A DNA stretch of 64,000 nt from Flavobacterium sp. I3-2 (GCF_013389595.1 NZ_CP058306.1:1860001-1924000), one strand, 5' to 3'. Counted from the stretch's first letter, positions 24,125 to 33,524 are shown. Program-made: numbers and translations. The notes: generated by a model from the sequence alone, not told the origin.

Positions 24125-24958
24125 TTAATGTTTAATCTTGTCTCCTCTTTTTAAATCTTCACCATCCATATCGTTTTCAAAAGTAATTGGAGTTGAAACA
24201 AATGTACCGCCTTTTTTCGGAATCAATACATTAAAATGCAGATGAGAAATGTCTGTGAAACCGGTCATTCCTGATAAAGCAATTGGTTGTCCTTTTTTAA
24301 CTTCATCACCTATCTTAACAAAACTACCGTCGTAAACCAAGTGAACATATTGCGTGTAAATGCCACTATGTGGATGATAAATGGTAATAAAATTGCTGCG
24401 GTCATTTTCTCTCCAAAGTTGTGAACTCCCGCCATGTTTGTAATCTTTAATTACACCAACTACCACACCATCATCGGCACTACAGATGGTATCGTTTACT
24501 TTTAAATCAAAATCTATCGCATATCTGTTATAATCGTTGTTGTGTGAATAGGTTCCGTTATAACCTTGGATGATTCTATATGATTTACCTTTTAGAAAGG
24601 GTAGTGCTATTTTATTTTTATTGATGGTTTGTTCGGGGTTTCCTAAATAGGTATTGTAATAATACGTAAATGCTTTTTTACTCGGAACGTAATATTTTTT
24701 ATTCACTATTTCTGAAGTGCTAATTGTTATGGTATCATACAATTTATATTTTTTGTTTAAGGCTTCATTATCTGTATATACCACCAAACGCAATGGAGAT
24801 TTTAATATGTTGTTTACTTCAAGGTTTATGTTGTTATTGCTATAAGATGATTTTATATCTATTTTATACTGACTAAAAGTTTCTTTCGGAAATAGATGGT
24901 CTTGAGAGTAACTCTTTATTCCTAAAAGAAGAAAAAGTAAGATAATTTTTAGATTCAT
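24125..24958 (-). CDS. M23 family metallopeptidase
   Basis: A secreted LytM-type zinc peptidase, 277 residues, likely to cut peptidoglycan cross-links. The signal peptide ends SYSQ (about residue 19). The catalytic domain (about 120-270) has the zinc ligands: His in TYSHNNDYNRYAIDFD with the paired Asp, then YTQYVHL and HLHFNVLIP (the HxH motif). VKIGDEVKKGQPIALSG is the conserved strand before the last motif. The N-terminal 110 residues form an uncharacterised beta-rich domain. It is not next to a cell-division or gliding gene. Confidence 0.9.
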   Translation of the reverse strand: MNLKIILLFLLLGIKSYSQDHLFPKETFSQYKIDIKSSYSNNNINLEVNNILKSPLRLVVYTDNEALNKKYKLYDTITISTSEIVNKKYYVPSKKAFTYYYNTYLGNPEQTINKNKIALPFLKGKSYRIIQGYNGTYSHNNDYNRYAIDFDLKVNDTICSADDGVVVGVIKDYKHGGSSQLWRENDRSNFITIYHPHSGIYTQYVHLVYDGSFVKIGDEVKKGQPIALSGMTGFTDISHLHFNVLIPKKGGTFVSTPITFENDMDGEDLKRGDKIKH

Positions 24959-24994
24959 ATAATATAATTAATGATTGCAATGATGAAGACAAAT

Positions 24995-25642
24995 TTATTG
25001 CTTTTTTATTTTCTCAACTTGAATTGAAATGTAATTAGGTAAATAATTGGGTGTACAATTTTTAGGAGCAACTTCGTCTTTATATAAACCTGTTTTCTCG
25101 CCTAAAGTGATGCATCGATTTCGATATTCTTCTTGGAAAATTCCAATCTGAGCCGCTGTGAAATTCATTGCCCATTGTACTTCTTCTATTTCTTTTTCGA
25201 TTCGATTTTCTATCAAAGAAAGTAACTCTTCCGAATTTGGAGGCGGAGTTTGTCCAACCCATCGCAAACGACCTTGATAATACCAAAACGTTCTGCGTTG
25301 AAGCGATGAGGTACTGTCTAACCAAGATTCAATTAAGGCGATTGTTTTTTTATCTTTCATTAATTGATTTGCCATTAACCAATCCATTAAATTTAGTTTT
25401 TCTACTTTTGAATGTTTTTCAATATCATTACAAAGAACATTAATGATTTCTTGGTTCAACAATTTTTTATCCATGATTAAGATAGCTAATTGTTGTGCAA
25501 AATAATTTTGCGTATTCCAAAGTTCTAATGCTAACTCATGGTCTTTTTTAATAGCACTTGCCATTTTACGTAAATCGCCTAATTTGGTTTGCTCATCTTT
25601 AATTTGATTATATATTTCTAGAGCTTTTTCTGATAGTTTCAT
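24995..25642 (-). CDS. DNA alkylation repair protein (AlkD-like)
   Basis: A 215-residue all-helical protein of the DNA alkylation repair (HEAT-like) family, related to AlkC/AlkD DNA glycosylases that remove alkylated purines. The repeated helices are visible throughout (KDHELALELW, DIEKHSKVEKLNLMDW, SSLQRRTFWYYQGRLRW). The C-terminal block CTPNYLPNYISIQV is typical of this Bacteroidota clade. The clade lacks experimental study, and catalysis is inferred. It is a single gene. Confidence 0.82.
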   Translation of the reverse strand: MKLSEKALEIYNQIKDEQTKLGDLRKMASAIKKDHELALELWNTQNYFAQQLAILIMDKKLLNQEIINVLCNDIEKHSKVEKLNLMDWLMANQLMKDKKTIALIESWLDSTSSLQRRTFWYYQGRLRWVGQTPPPNSEELLSLIENRIEKEIEEVQWAMNFTAAQIGIFQEEYRNRCITLGEKTGLYKDEVAPKNCTPNYLPNYISIQVEKIKKQ

Positions 25643-25667
25643 GATGAAATGTTATAATACGAAGATA

Positions 25668-25702
25668 TAAAAAAAGCGACTTCATTTCTGAATGTCGCTT
25701 TT
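25668..25702 (-). terminator. Intrinsic terminator of fabD
   Basis: AAAAGCGAC pairs with GTCGCTTTT, and the inner ATTCA/TGAAT arms extend the stem. On the minus strand it ends in T7. Confidence 0.85.
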
Positions 25703-25709
25703 GATATGA

Positions 25710-26582
25710 TTATCCTTTAATCGTTTCAACCGTTTTATCAATCTTGTTGATTAATCCCATTAAAACTTTTCCTGGTCCAAATTCAGTAAATGAAGTTGCA
25801 CCATCTGCAATCATTTGTTGTACAGATTGCGTCCATTTTACAGGAGCTGTTAATTGCGTAATCAAGTTTGCTTTGATTTCAGCTGGGTCAGAAACAGCAC
25901 TTGCCGTTACGTTTTGGTAAACTGGACAAGTAGGAGTAGAGAAGGTTGTTGCCTCAATGGCTGCGGCTAATTCTTCACGAGCTGGTTCCATCATTGGAGA
26001 ATGGAATGCACCTCCAACAGGTAAAATCAACGCACGTTTAGCACCAGCTTCTTTCATTTTTTCGCAAGCTAATTCTACTGCTTTTGTTTCTCCAGAAATT
26101 ACTAATTGACCAGGGCAATTGTAGTTTGCAGCTACTACAACTCCATCGATAGAAGCGCAAATATCTTCCACCACTTTATCATCTAAGTTTAAAACCGCTG
26201 CCATTGTAGAAGGTGTGATTTCACAAGCTTTTTGCATAGCTAAGGCACGTTGCGAAACCAATCTTAAAGCATCTTCAAAAGATAAAACTCCGTTAGCAAC
26301 TAATGCAGAAAATTCTCCTAATGAGTGACCTGCTACCATATCTGGTGTGAAGTTTTCAGATACTTTTGCTGCAATTACAGAATGTAAGAAAACGGCTGGT
26401 TGTGTAACTTTAGTTTGTTTTAATTCTTCGTCTGTTCCGTTGAACATGATTTCAGTGATATTAAAACCTAAAATTTCGTTTGCTTTGTCAAACATTTCTT
26501 TTGCTACTTCAGATGTTTCGTAAAGGTCTTTACCCATTCCAACGAATTGAGCTCCTTGACCAGGAAATACGTATGCTTTCAT
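25710..26582 (-). CDS. fabD: Malonyl-CoA:ACP transacylase
   Basis: Loads malonyl groups onto acyl carrier protein for fatty acid synthesis. 290 residues. FPGQGAQFVGMG (5-16), the nucleophile Ser in VAGHSLGEFSAL (about 89), the Arg of AMQKAC region, the catalytic His in GAFHSPMM (about 198) and the Gln of FTEFGPGKVL complete the active site. It stands alone here, away from other fab genes, with its own terminator. Confidence 0.97.
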   Translation of the reverse strand: MKAYVFPGQGAQFVGMGKDLYETSEVAKEMFDKANEILGFNITEIMFNGTDEELKQTKVTQPAVFLHSVIAAKVSENFTPDMVAGHSLGEFSALVANGVLSFEDALRLVSQRALAMQKACEITPSTMAAVLNLDDKVVEDICASIDGVVVAANYNCPGQLVISGETKAVELACEKMKEAGAKRALILPVGGAFHSPMMEPAREELAAAIEATTFSTPTCPVYQNVTASAVSDPAEIKANLITQLTAPVKWTQSVQQMIADGATSFTEFGPGKVLMGLINKIDKTVETIKG

Positions 26583-26644
26583 ATAATTTGGTATTATTTG
26601 TCTTTTTATGAGTTAGCAAAAATACATATTTTAGAATTGATATA

Positions 26645-26680
26645 AAACAAAAAAAGTCCGTTCGAAAACGGACTTTTATA
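26645..26680 (-). terminator. Intrinsic terminator of ppiD
   Basis: An 11-bp perfect stem (AAAAGTCCGTT with AACGGACTTTT) with a 4-nt loop and, on the minus strand, T7 after the stem. Confidence 0.88.
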
Positions 26681-26694
26681 TGGATGTGATTCTA

Positions 26695-28812
26695 CTATTG
26701 TAATAAAATTTTAGCTCTGTTGTCTTCAATTTCAGCTTTGTTATATAAAGCTGTGTAAACTGAATTTTGAACTGAGTTTCTATTGTTAGTCGTAACACGA
26801 GATTTAAACATATTGTAGTTTGGTAATTCTGGTGCTTTTGCTACAGATTTTCCTTTAATGATATAAACTCCGTTGTTACCGTCAATAAGTTTAGAAACTT
26901 CGTTAGCTTTTAAAGTAACTGCTCTACCAACAACTTCTGGCTCTTGACCAAAATTAGGAATTGTACTATTTGAACCGCTTAAGTCTGTTGCAACAGCTAC
27001 GGCTGTTTTTGCATTTTTAGCAACTTCTTCTAAAGTAGAACCAGTCATTTGTTTACGAATCAATTCAGCTTTTTTCTGTTTCTTAAGAATTGGTTCAACC
27101 ATTCCTTTAGCTTCAGTTGCTGTCATTAAACCTGTTTCGTTAACTGAAACTAATTTGATGATTAAATATCCTTCTGGAGTATCAAAACGTTTAATGTCTC
27201 CAACGTCAGTACTTTTTCTATAAGCCCAAGAAATAGCATCTGAATTAGTTCCAACACCTGGTAATTGGTCATCGAAAGCTCCAATTTTTGCAACAGGTTG
27301 AGCAATTAAACCTAATTCGGTTGCTAATACAGAGAATTCTTTAGTTGCTGCACCTTCTTCAAATTTTGTTGCTTGTGCGTATAAAGCATTAGAAGTTGCT
27401 TCTGAAGCTTCAATTGTTTTAGCGATTGTAGCTAATTGAACAGCTTCTTTGTTTGTTTTGTTATCTACTTTTAAAACGTGGAAACCAAAATCAGTTTCAA
27501 CGATTCCTAATTTTCCAATTGGATTGTTGAAAATGTATGCGTCAAAAGCTGGAACCATTTGTCCTTGTTTCACACCTTCGTATTTTCCACCTTTATCTTT
27601 AGAACCTGGATCGTCTGTGTTAGCAGTTGCTAATGCAGCAAAATTTTCTGGATTAGCTTGTAATTGTTTCAATAAATCATCTGCTTTAGCTTTAGCTTCT
27701 TCTTTAGTTAAAACTACTGTTGGAGCTGCGTTTGATGCATCTTTATAAGCAATTAAAATATGAGAAGCGTCAACAGATTCTGTAACTTCTTTTTTGTTTA
27801 CTAATTTAGAAATGCAGTAATGGTTGTTGAATAAGTATGGTCCAAAAACTTCTCCAGCAGGTAAATTATAAAGTTGTTCTGCAAATTCAGCAGGTAATTC
27901 AGCTTTAGCATAGTAAGTTGAATCGTAAGCTACATCTGAATTAGCATTTACATATTCAACAACGTTTTTTGCGCTTTTGAATCCTTGAATTGTATCATTT
28001 TTACCAGTTTCTTTATTGAAAACTACTGAAGGTTTTAAGAAATCTTCGATAATTGTTTTAGAAGCTGTTTCGTCTTCTTTAGAAGCTTTGTTTTGAATGA
28101 AAACGTATTCAACGTCTCTTGAATTTTGTGATTTAAATTGACCTGGGTATTTCTTTACATAAGCATCGATTTCTGCATCAGTAATTTTTACTTGGTCGTC
28201 ATTGATAGAAGCATAAGTTACTCCAACAAAATCAAAAGTAGCTTTGTCATTATCTTTCATGTAAGCAAATTTTGCTTCCATGTTTGTAGTGATTACAGAT
28301 GATTTGATTAAAGTGTAATACATTTGCTCTTTTGCAAATTTTTCTAAATCTGCTTCGAAAGTTTTCCATGCATTCCATTGTTCTGCACCAGCTTCTTTCA
28401 TTTGAGCGATAAATGTATTTAATTTAGCCATGTCGAATTGACCAGCTTCATTTAAGAATTGAGGATTTTGACCAAAGTTTGGGTGGTTTTTAATTACACT
28501 AATTAATTGATCTTTACCCATTCTAAGACCCGTTTTTTCGAATTCAGTTCCTAACAAAATACTTCTAACTTCATTGCTCCAAACCGTGTTGTAAGCTTGT
28601 GAACCTTGAGATTGACCATTTTGTTGTGCCATTTGCACTTTCATTTGGAAACTTTGAGTTGGAATATCTACTCCGTCAACAGAACCTACATTTCTAGAAC
28701 CTAATGAAATGCCTCCGTTAAATAAACCTCCAATAATAAAGGCAAATAAACTAAATCCGATTACTCCAACAAGTAATCCAGACTTTTCTCTAATCTTTTG
28801 TAAAACTGCCAT
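26695..28812 (-). CDS. ppiD: SurA/PpiD-like peptidyl-prolyl isomerase
   Basis: A membrane-anchored periplasmic folding factor of 705 residues. The N-terminus AVLQKIREKSGLLVGVIGF leads into a single transmembrane segment (12-30). A SurA_N-like helical region follows (about 35-230). The parvulin-type rotamase domain lies about 345-450: ASHILIAYKD, DPGSKDKGGKYEG, FGFHVLKV. A second degenerate PPIC-like region follows. It handles outer membrane proteins leaving the Sec translocon. It lies downstream of the CNNM/CBS gene in the same direction, with a 100-bp gap. Confidence 0.92.
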   Translation of the reverse strand: MAVLQKIREKSGLLVGVIGFSLFAFIIGGLFNGGISLGSRNVGSVDGVDIPTQSFQMKVQMAQQNGQSQGSQAYNTVWSNEVRSILLGTEFEKTGLRMGKDQLISVIKNHPNFGQNPQFLNEAGQFDMAKLNTFIAQMKEAGAEQWNAWKTFEADLEKFAKEQMYYTLIKSSVITTNMEAKFAYMKDNDKATFDFVGVTYASINDDQVKITDAEIDAYVKKYPGQFKSQNSRDVEYVFIQNKASKEDETASKTIIEDFLKPSVVFNKETGKNDTIQGFKSAKNVVEYVNANSDVAYDSTYYAKAELPAEFAEQLYNLPAGEVFGPYLFNNHYCISKLVNKKEVTESVDASHILIAYKDASNAAPTVVLTKEEAKAKADDLLKQLQANPENFAALATANTDDPGSKDKGGKYEGVKQGQMVPAFDAYIFNNPIGKLGIVETDFGFHVLKVDNKTNKEAVQLATIAKTIEASEATSNALYAQATKFEEGAATKEFSVLATELGLIAQPVAKIGAFDDQLPGVGTNSDAISWAYRKSTDVGDIKRFDTPEGYLIIKLVSVNETGLMTATEAKGMVEPILKKQKKAELIRKQMTGSTLEEVAKNAKTAVAVATDLSGSNSTIPNFGQEPEVVGRAVTLKANEVSKLIDGNNGVYIIKGKSVAKAPELPNYNMFKSRVTTNNRNSVQNSVYTALYNKAEIEDNRAKILLQ

Positions 28813-28915
28813 TTTGTGTTATCTAAATTTTTTCAGTGAGCGAAAATACAATTATCTCTGTAATAATAAAAGATATATTTGATTATTTTCTTAAAAGTTA
28901 TATGTATTTTTTAGT

Positions 28916-30172
28916 TTAGTTTTTGTTAATTTCAACAATTTCTATCTTTTTATCAGTAAGCGATAGAATTTTAATTTGATTATTCTCAATTGTGATTGTA
29001 TCTCCTTTTGTAAGAATTTGTTTGTGATGATGCAAAATATATTGACCTAAAGTTTTATATTCTTCAGATTCGGTTAATCCAAAATTGAATTTTTTGTTTA
29101 AATAATGTACATCTAATCGGGTTGAAATTACGAATTTATTTGTAGCAATTTCTTTTTCTACAATTTGAATATTTGCATCGTGTTCGTCATCAATTTCCCC
29201 AAATAATTCTTCAATGATATCTTCCATTGTTATGATTCCTGTGTATTCACCTTCTTCATTTAGAACTTTTGCAATGGACTTTCTTTTAATCGATAATCGC
29301 TTGAATAAATCTTTTATTAAACTGTTTTCAGAGACAGTTTCTATTGGATATACAATACTTTTTGTTGATTTTGGATTTTCTAAGATTTCAAAAATATGAA
29401 TGTAACCAATAATGTTATTTTCTTGATTTTCATAAACTAACAATCTTGAATATCCTGTTTCGATGAATTTGTTGACAATGTTTTCAAGTGAATCGTTAAC
29501 ATTTACAGTTTCGATTTGGATTTTTTGAACCATGGCTTTTTTTACTAAAACATCTGTAAATGAAAGTGCATTTTTAAGTATTTGAAGTTCCGTATCTAAC
29601 TTTTCAATATCTTCAGTGGTTTCGATTTGTTTGGTGATGTAACTTCCTAATTCGCTAATGCTCAGTAGTTGGTTTTCTTTATCTTGAGCGAGTTTAAAAA
29701 TTTTTCTCAAGGACCAATCAGCAAGTTTTAATAGGGGTTTTGTAATCGGACCGAATATTAATATGATAATTTTTATCGAAAGATTAGATTTTAAAATTAC
29801 CTGATTTGCATAGGGTTTAATAAAGGTTTGAGGTATGAATTTTGAAAAAACATAAACCAATAAAGTAGCAATTAGAATGTGCAATAATAAAAAAAGAATG
29901 GTATTGGAATCTTTTTGAATTGTTACAAAGGATGTTTTGGTAAAGCTGATATAATAAAAGCTGAAAATCACAAGTGCTATTGTGTTTCCAGCTTTTAAAG
30001 TTGAAATGTACAATCTTGGATTTTCTGATAAAACCTTTAGTGTGTACGAAGTTATGTTTTCTTTTTTTGATTCAAGATTCAAGAAAATTTTATTCGAATA
30101 AGTATATGCGACTATAAGGCTTGAGAAAAAAGCAATAAAAAGCAAGCATAAGACTATCGAAAATATTTCCAT
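28916..30172 (-). CDS. CNNM/CBS/CorC-domain hemolysin-family protein
   Basis: A 418-residue membrane protein of the HlyC/CorC (CNNM) family, implicated in Mg/Co efflux. Three to four transmembrane segments (residues 1-150) form the CNNM domain. Two CBS motifs follow (TGYSRLLVYENQENNIIGYIHI and VLNEEGEYTGIITMEDIIEELFG), then a CorC/HlyC C-terminal domain with DVHYLNKKFNFGL. It is the last gene of the coaX-OMP-lptC set. In flavobacteria related proteins include GldE of gliding motility, but there is no gldD here, so the ion-transport family label is safer. Confidence 0.88.
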   Translation of the reverse strand: MEIFSIVLCLLFIAFFSSLIVAYTYSNKIFLNLESKKENITSYTLKVLSENPRLYISTLKAGNTIALVIFSFYYISFTKTSFVTIQKDSNTILFLLLHILIATLLVYVFSKFIPQTFIKPYANQVILKSNLSIKIIILIFGPITKPLLKLADWSLRKIFKLAQDKENQLLSISELGSYITKQIETTEDIEKLDTELQILKNALSFTDVLVKKAMVQKIQIETVNVNDSLENIVNKFIETGYSRLLVYENQENNIIGYIHIFEILENPKSTKSIVYPIETVSENSLIKDLFKRLSIKRKSIAKVLNEEGEYTGIITMEDIIEELFGEIDDEHDANIQIVEKEIATNKFVISTRLDVHYLNKKFNFGLTESEEYKTLGQYILHHHKQILTKGDTITIENNQIKILSLTDKKIEIVEINKN

Positions 30173-30175
30173 AAA

Positions 30176-30370
30176 TTATTGATTGTTGTTCTGATTTTCT
30201 TCAATTTTTTTGATATGACGTTTTCTAAAGAAGAACATGAAAATTGCAACAGCCGCAAAAGCTAAACTTATTTTATAATCTCCGCCACTTTGAAATTTTG
30301 TTACAGTGTCATAAAGGAAAAAAAGTCCAAAAATTAAATATAGGTATAATGTGAATTTGTAAATTTTCAT
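30176..30370 (-). CDS. Small membrane protein between lptC and CNNM gene
   Basis: A 64-residue protein with two hydrophobic segments (about 5-22 and 33-49) and a basic/Asn-rich C-terminus (RKRHIKKIEENQNNNQ). Its ATG overlaps the lptC stop (ATGA), and the CNNM gene begins 3 bp after its stop, so it is translated within this operon. It has no recognised domain. Confidence 0.75.
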   Translation of the reverse strand: MKIYKFTLYLYLIFGLFFLYDTVTKFQSGGDYKISLAFAAVAIFMFFFRKRHIKKIEENQNNNQ

Positions 30371-30915
30371 GGTTCAATATTATTTATTTCTGCTCTGTTT
30401 TGTTGAGCGTTCATTACTTTTAAATCATTATCGAAATCAATGCCGATTCCTTCGAAATAACTCTTTGAAGGGTCTGTAAATTTAAAATAAGCATCTGTAA
30501 AGAACCAATTGTTTTTTTGATTGTAATACAATTGTTGCGTTTCTAAAACTTTACCATCGTGAGTTGTGATTTTTACATTGCCTTGTAAATCGATAATATT
30601 TGTTTTGTTATAAGCTGTTGCTTTGTTGGCTACAATGAATGTTTTGTTTTTATTATTATCAAAAACGGTAACGTGTACTTTGTTTGGAAAATGCGTAAAT
30701 GGATACTTCACTTGCGAATAATCCAACATTTTCTTTGATACCAATATTGCCTTGATTTTAGCCGAATCGGTGTATTTTACATTTATATCTTCGGCTTCTC
30801 CAGCTGCATAAAATTTATTTGCATTCATTTTCTGAATATCTTTTAGACTATTGTTCTCGCAACTAGCAATGAAACAACTTACTAAAATAAGAAAAAAGCA
30901 ATTTAAATTTTTCAT
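30367..30915 (-). CDS. lptC: LPS export periplasmic protein LptC
   Basis: Passes LPS from the LptBFG extractor to the LptA bridge. 182 residues. Unlike the E. coli form it is a predicted lipoprotein: LVSCFIASCEN (Cys19). The beta-jellyroll repeats are visible: VHVTVFDNNKNKTFIVANKATAYNKTNIIDLQGNVKI-type strands with DGKVLETQQLYYN (LptC/OstA pattern). It sits between the OMP gene (2 bp) and the small membrane protein (4-bp overlap). lptB lies 13 kb away, and lptFG are not in this window. Confidence 0.9.
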   Translation of the reverse strand: MKNLNCFFLILVSCFIASCENNSLKDIQKMNANKFYAAGEAEDINVKYTDSAKIKAILVSKKMLDYSQVKYPFTHFPNKVHVTVFDNNKNKTFIVANKATAYNKTNIIDLQGNVKITTHDGKVLETQQLYYNQKNNWFFTDAYFKFTDPSKSYFEGIGIDFDNDLKVMNAQQNRAEINNIEP

Positions 30916-30917
30916 TT

Positions 30918-32195
30918 TTATTCGTATCTACGTTTTTGGAACCATTTGTCGTTAAATGAGAATCCTATTGAAATGTTGAAATAATTTTCTTGAATTAATC
31001 CGTGATTTTTAGTTCCTTTTTTACCGTATTCAAGTCCAATATTGATATTTGACGAATCTCTATTTATTCCAATTGGTAATCCAAAACCTAGACTTACTGA
31101 AGTGTCTTTTATAGATTGGTCATTTAAAATTAAACCTGTATTTTCATATTTTAATCCAAATCGATACGTCCATCTATGGAAGTAATTTTGGAATGAATTA
31201 TATTTTGGAGTATAATAACCACCTAAGCTAATTCTGTGAGAATCTTCAAAAGTTGCATTTTGAGCACTTGTATAATAATTGTTTAGTTTAGAATTTTGGA
31301 TGCCTGTGTATTCAGCTCCAACGAACCATTTGTGATTTTGACCATATCCAACACCTAAGCTATATCTTTGTGGCATAATCAAATCTTTTTTAGGGGCGTC
31401 AATGTTAATTTGATCAACGGTTGTTAAATTACCTGTTGAGCTAATAGAAACGGTTGATAAAGTTCCTGTTTGTTTATTTTTAAGAGTAGTTTCAGGACTG
31501 TATGTAACAGCAATATCCAATTTCATGTGGTCTGAAAAAACTTTAGAGTAACTCAAAGCAGTGTTAAAACTAAAGCCGCTATAATCATTTGAAATGATTT
31601 GTTGTGAACCTCGGTCTATTAAAAATCCAGTTCCATCATCAGTAATGAATTTTGTAGTTGTGTTTTTAGTATCACCAAAATTGTAAGCAAATTCAGCACC
31701 AACGTTTAAATTGGGAGTAATTTTATATCCTAAACCTAAATAAGTTCGGCTAATACCACCATCACCATTATATTCACGAGCAATTTTTTTATCGCCATCT
31801 TGAATTTGATTGGCAATGTTATATCCAACAAAAGTGTATGGCATAATTCCTAATGAAACACCAAGTTTACCTGTCGGAAATGCTAATGCGAAATAATCAA
31901 AAGTGCTTCTGTTTGATTTTTCTGATGCACTTGCTGTTTGAATTTTAGCTGATGTTGTAGAAAAACCAACTGCTAAAGTTGTTTTCTGTAAGTTTGCGTA
32001 AGACGCCGGATTTAAAGTGTTCAGGTGGATACTGTCTTGAAAAACAGCTAAGCTACCCATTGTTTTTATTTCGTTTGTACCTTTGAATTTTTGTTCACCG
32101 GTTCCGAAATATGAATAAGGAGAGGCAGTTCCTTGTTGGGCATAAGAGCCAGAAAGGGTTAATAAGCAAACTCCAAGTATGATTCTATTTATCAT
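30918..32195 (-). CDS. Outer membrane beta-barrel protein (OmpP1/FadL-like)
   Basis: A 425-residue protein with a signal peptide (INRIILGVCLLTLSGSYAQ) and a long series of amphipathic strands with aromatic ends: GLGYKITPNLNVGAEFAYNF, YSLGVGYGQNHKWFVGAEYTG and the final INIGLEYGK / FNISIGFSFNDKWF. The N-terminal ASPYSYFGTGEQKF resembles FadL-type hatch regions of Bacteroidota. The start is the ATG at 32195, 10 bp inside coaX; a TTG two codons earlier is less likely. Commonly found between coaX and lptC in flavobacteria. Transport substrate unknown. Confidence 0.82.
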   Translation of the reverse strand: MINRIILGVCLLTLSGSYAQQGTASPYSYFGTGEQKFKGTNEIKTMGSLAVFQDSIHLNTLNPASYANLQKTTLAVGFSTTSAKIQTASASEKSNRSTFDYFALAFPTGKLGVSLGIMPYTFVGYNIANQIQDGDKKIAREYNGDGGISRTYLGLGYKITPNLNVGAEFAYNFGDTKNTTTKFITDDGTGFLIDRGSQQIISNDYSGFSFNTALSYSKVFSDHMKLDIAVTYSPETTLKNKQTGTLSTVSISSTGNLTTVDQINIDAPKKDLIMPQRYSLGVGYGQNHKWFVGAEYTGIQNSKLNNYYTSAQNATFEDSHRISLGGYYTPKYNSFQNYFHRWTYRFGLKYENTGLILNDQSIKDTSVSLGFGLPIGINRDSSNINIGLEYGKKGTKNHGLIQENYFNISIGFSFNDKWFQKRRYE

Positions 32196-32922
32196 GGTCA
32201 ATTGTATATTGATATAGCATTATTAAACTTTCTAAAAGAAAGTTTGGATTGGCAAATATGGTGTTTTTTAACCTTTTTGCCAAAAAATCTGCGTCTCCGC
32301 CTGTTAAAATTACTGTTAAATTCTGAAAGTCATTGATATAGCTATTGATAAAGCCATCTACTTCAAGTAGTGTTGCATTAATAATTCCAGAATGAATCGA
32401 ATTGTTTGTTGAATTTCCAATTACATCATGGGTTTCATTTAACGACAACAAAGGTAGTTTATCTGTGTAATCATTCAAACTTTTATATTTTAAATTAATT
32501 CCTGGAGAAATTGCTCCCCCAAGATATTCGTTCTTAGCAGTAATAAAATCATATGTAATACAAGTTCCAGCATCTATAATAAGACGGTTTTGATTTGGAA
32601 ATTTTAGTACAGCTCCACTTGCCAAAACACGTCTGTCAATTCCTAATGTTTCTGGTGTACTATATTTGTTAACGAATGGTAACGGAGTTTTAGAATTAAT
32701 TATTGTTAAAGCTGAAATTTCTGAAAGCCATTTTTCATCATCTTGACTGAAATTTTTGACTGTTGTCAGGATGATATTTGGTTTTTCGCTACAGTTTGAA
32801 ATTAAATTTTGAATTTTTTTTCTAAAATATATTTGTTCAAATATTTCAATATTTAAAATGATATTGTTTTCATAGACAGCAACTTTGGTTCTGGTGTTAC
32901 CGATGTCAATAGCTAGATTCAT
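32185..32922 (-). CDS. coaX: Type III pantothenate kinase
   Basis: First step of CoA synthesis: pantothenate to 4'-phosphopantothenate. 245 residues of the ASKHA fold. Motifs: DIGNTRTKVAVYE (phosphate 1, residues 5-17), PETLGIDRRVLA (pantothenate site), IDAGTCITYD (catalytic Asp, about 116), GGAISPGI and VILTGGDA (adenosine). It overlaps the next gene by 11 bp and is the first gene of the coaX-OMP-lptC operon. CoaX needs no ATP-binding P-loop, and none is present. Confidence 0.96.
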   Translation of the reverse strand: MNLAIDIGNTRTKVAVYENNIILNIEIFEQIYFRKKIQNLISNCSEKPNIILTTVKNFSQDDEKWLSEISALTIINSKTPLPFVNKYSTPETLGIDRRVLASGAVLKFPNQNRLIIDAGTCITYDFITAKNEYLGGAISPGINLKYKSLNDYTDKLPLLSLNETHDVIGNSTNNSIHSGIINATLLEVDGFINSYINDFQNLTVILTGGDADFLAKRLKNTIFANPNFLLESLIMLYQYTIDHDK

Positions 32923-32998
32923 ATTATTAAAACAAGTTTGAACAAAAGTAGTTAAAGATTTTTTTAAAAAATATTAGGGAAAGTAAAAAAAAACCTTC

Positions 32999-33006
32999 TA
33001 TATTTG
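32999..33006 (+). promoter_or_regulatory. -7 box of the tRNA-Phe array
   Basis: TATATTTG (TAnnTTTG) lies 37 nt upstream of the first tRNA. It is the only promoter-like element before the array, so the five copies probably form one transcript. Confidence 0.6.
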
Positions 33007-33043
33007 CATTCGCTTTTAGGGAGGTAAATTACTCTTTAAAAAC

Positions 33044-33116
33044 GGTACCTTAGCTCAGTTGGTAGAGCAATGGACTGAAAATCCATGTGTCCCTGGTTCG
33101 ATTCCTGGAGGTACCA
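33044..33116 (+). tRNA. tRNA-Phe (GAA), copy 1
   Basis: A 73-nt cloverleaf: acceptor GGTACCT/AGGTACC, D-arm GCTC/GAGC, anticodon stem ATGGA/TCCAT with loop CTGAAAA (anticodon GAA), T-arm CCTGG/CCTGG around TTCGATT, discriminator A. The 3' CCA is not encoded (next bases CAA). First of five identical copies. Confidence 0.97.
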
Positions 33117-33145
33117 CAAAAAAATAAATTACATTAGATTGTAAT

Positions 33146-33218
33146 GGTACCTTAGCTCAGTTGGTAGAGCAATGGACTGAAAATCCATGTGTCCCTGGTT
33201 CGATTCCTGGAGGTACCA
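33146..33218 (+). tRNA. tRNA-Phe (GAA), copy 2
   Basis: Identical in sequence to copy 1, 102 bp downstream. Confidence 0.97.
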
Positions 33219-33247
33219 CAAAAAAATAAATTACATTAGATTGTAAT

Positions 33248-33320
33248 GGTACCTTAGCTCAGTTGGTAGAGCAATGGACTGAAAATCCATGTGTCCCTGG
33301 TTCGATTCCTGGAGGTACCA
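33248..33320 (+). tRNA. tRNA-Phe (GAA), copy 3
   Basis: Identical in sequence to copy 1, third unit of the 102-bp tandem array. Confidence 0.97.
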
Positions 33321-33349
33321 CAAAAAAATAAATTACATTAGATTGTAAT

Positions 33350-33422
33350 GGTACCTTAGCTCAGTTGGTAGAGCAATGGACTGAAAATCCATGTGTCCCT
33401 GGTTCGATTCCTGGAGGTACCA
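33350..33422 (+). tRNA. tRNA-Phe (GAA), copy 4
   Basis: Identical in sequence to copy 1, fourth unit of the array. Confidence 0.97.
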
Positions 33423-33451
33423 CAAAAAAATAAATTACATTAGATTGTAAT

Positions 33452-33524
33452 GGTACCTTAGCTCAGTTGGTAGAGCAATGGACTGAAAATCCATGTGTCC
33501 CTGGTTCGATTCCTGGAGGTACCA
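33452..33524 (+). tRNA. tRNA-Phe (GAA), copy 5
   Basis: Identical in sequence to copy 1, last unit; followed directly by a terminator instead of the spacer. Confidence 0.97.

Larger units (their letters stand above)
33044..33524 (+). repeat. Five-copy 102-bp tandem repeat (tRNA-Phe array)
   Basis: Five identical 73-nt tRNA-Phe genes separated by four identical 29-nt spacers (CAAAAAAATAAATTACATTAGATTGTAAT), giving an exact 102-bp period. Even the spacers show no changes, which points to recent amplification or strong gene conversion. Each spacer holds the small inverted repeat ATTACA...TGTAAT, a possible processing hairpin. Confidence 0.95.

Noticed and set aside
28916..30172. Naming the CNNM/CBS protein GldE
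   Set aside because: gldD is not adjacent, and the neighbourhood (lptC, coaX, ppiD) is a different conserved cluster.
33044..33524. Five regular 102-bp repeats, at first sight a CRISPR-like array
   Set aside because: Each unit is a full tRNA-Phe cloverleaf with identical spacers; CRISPR spacers would differ.
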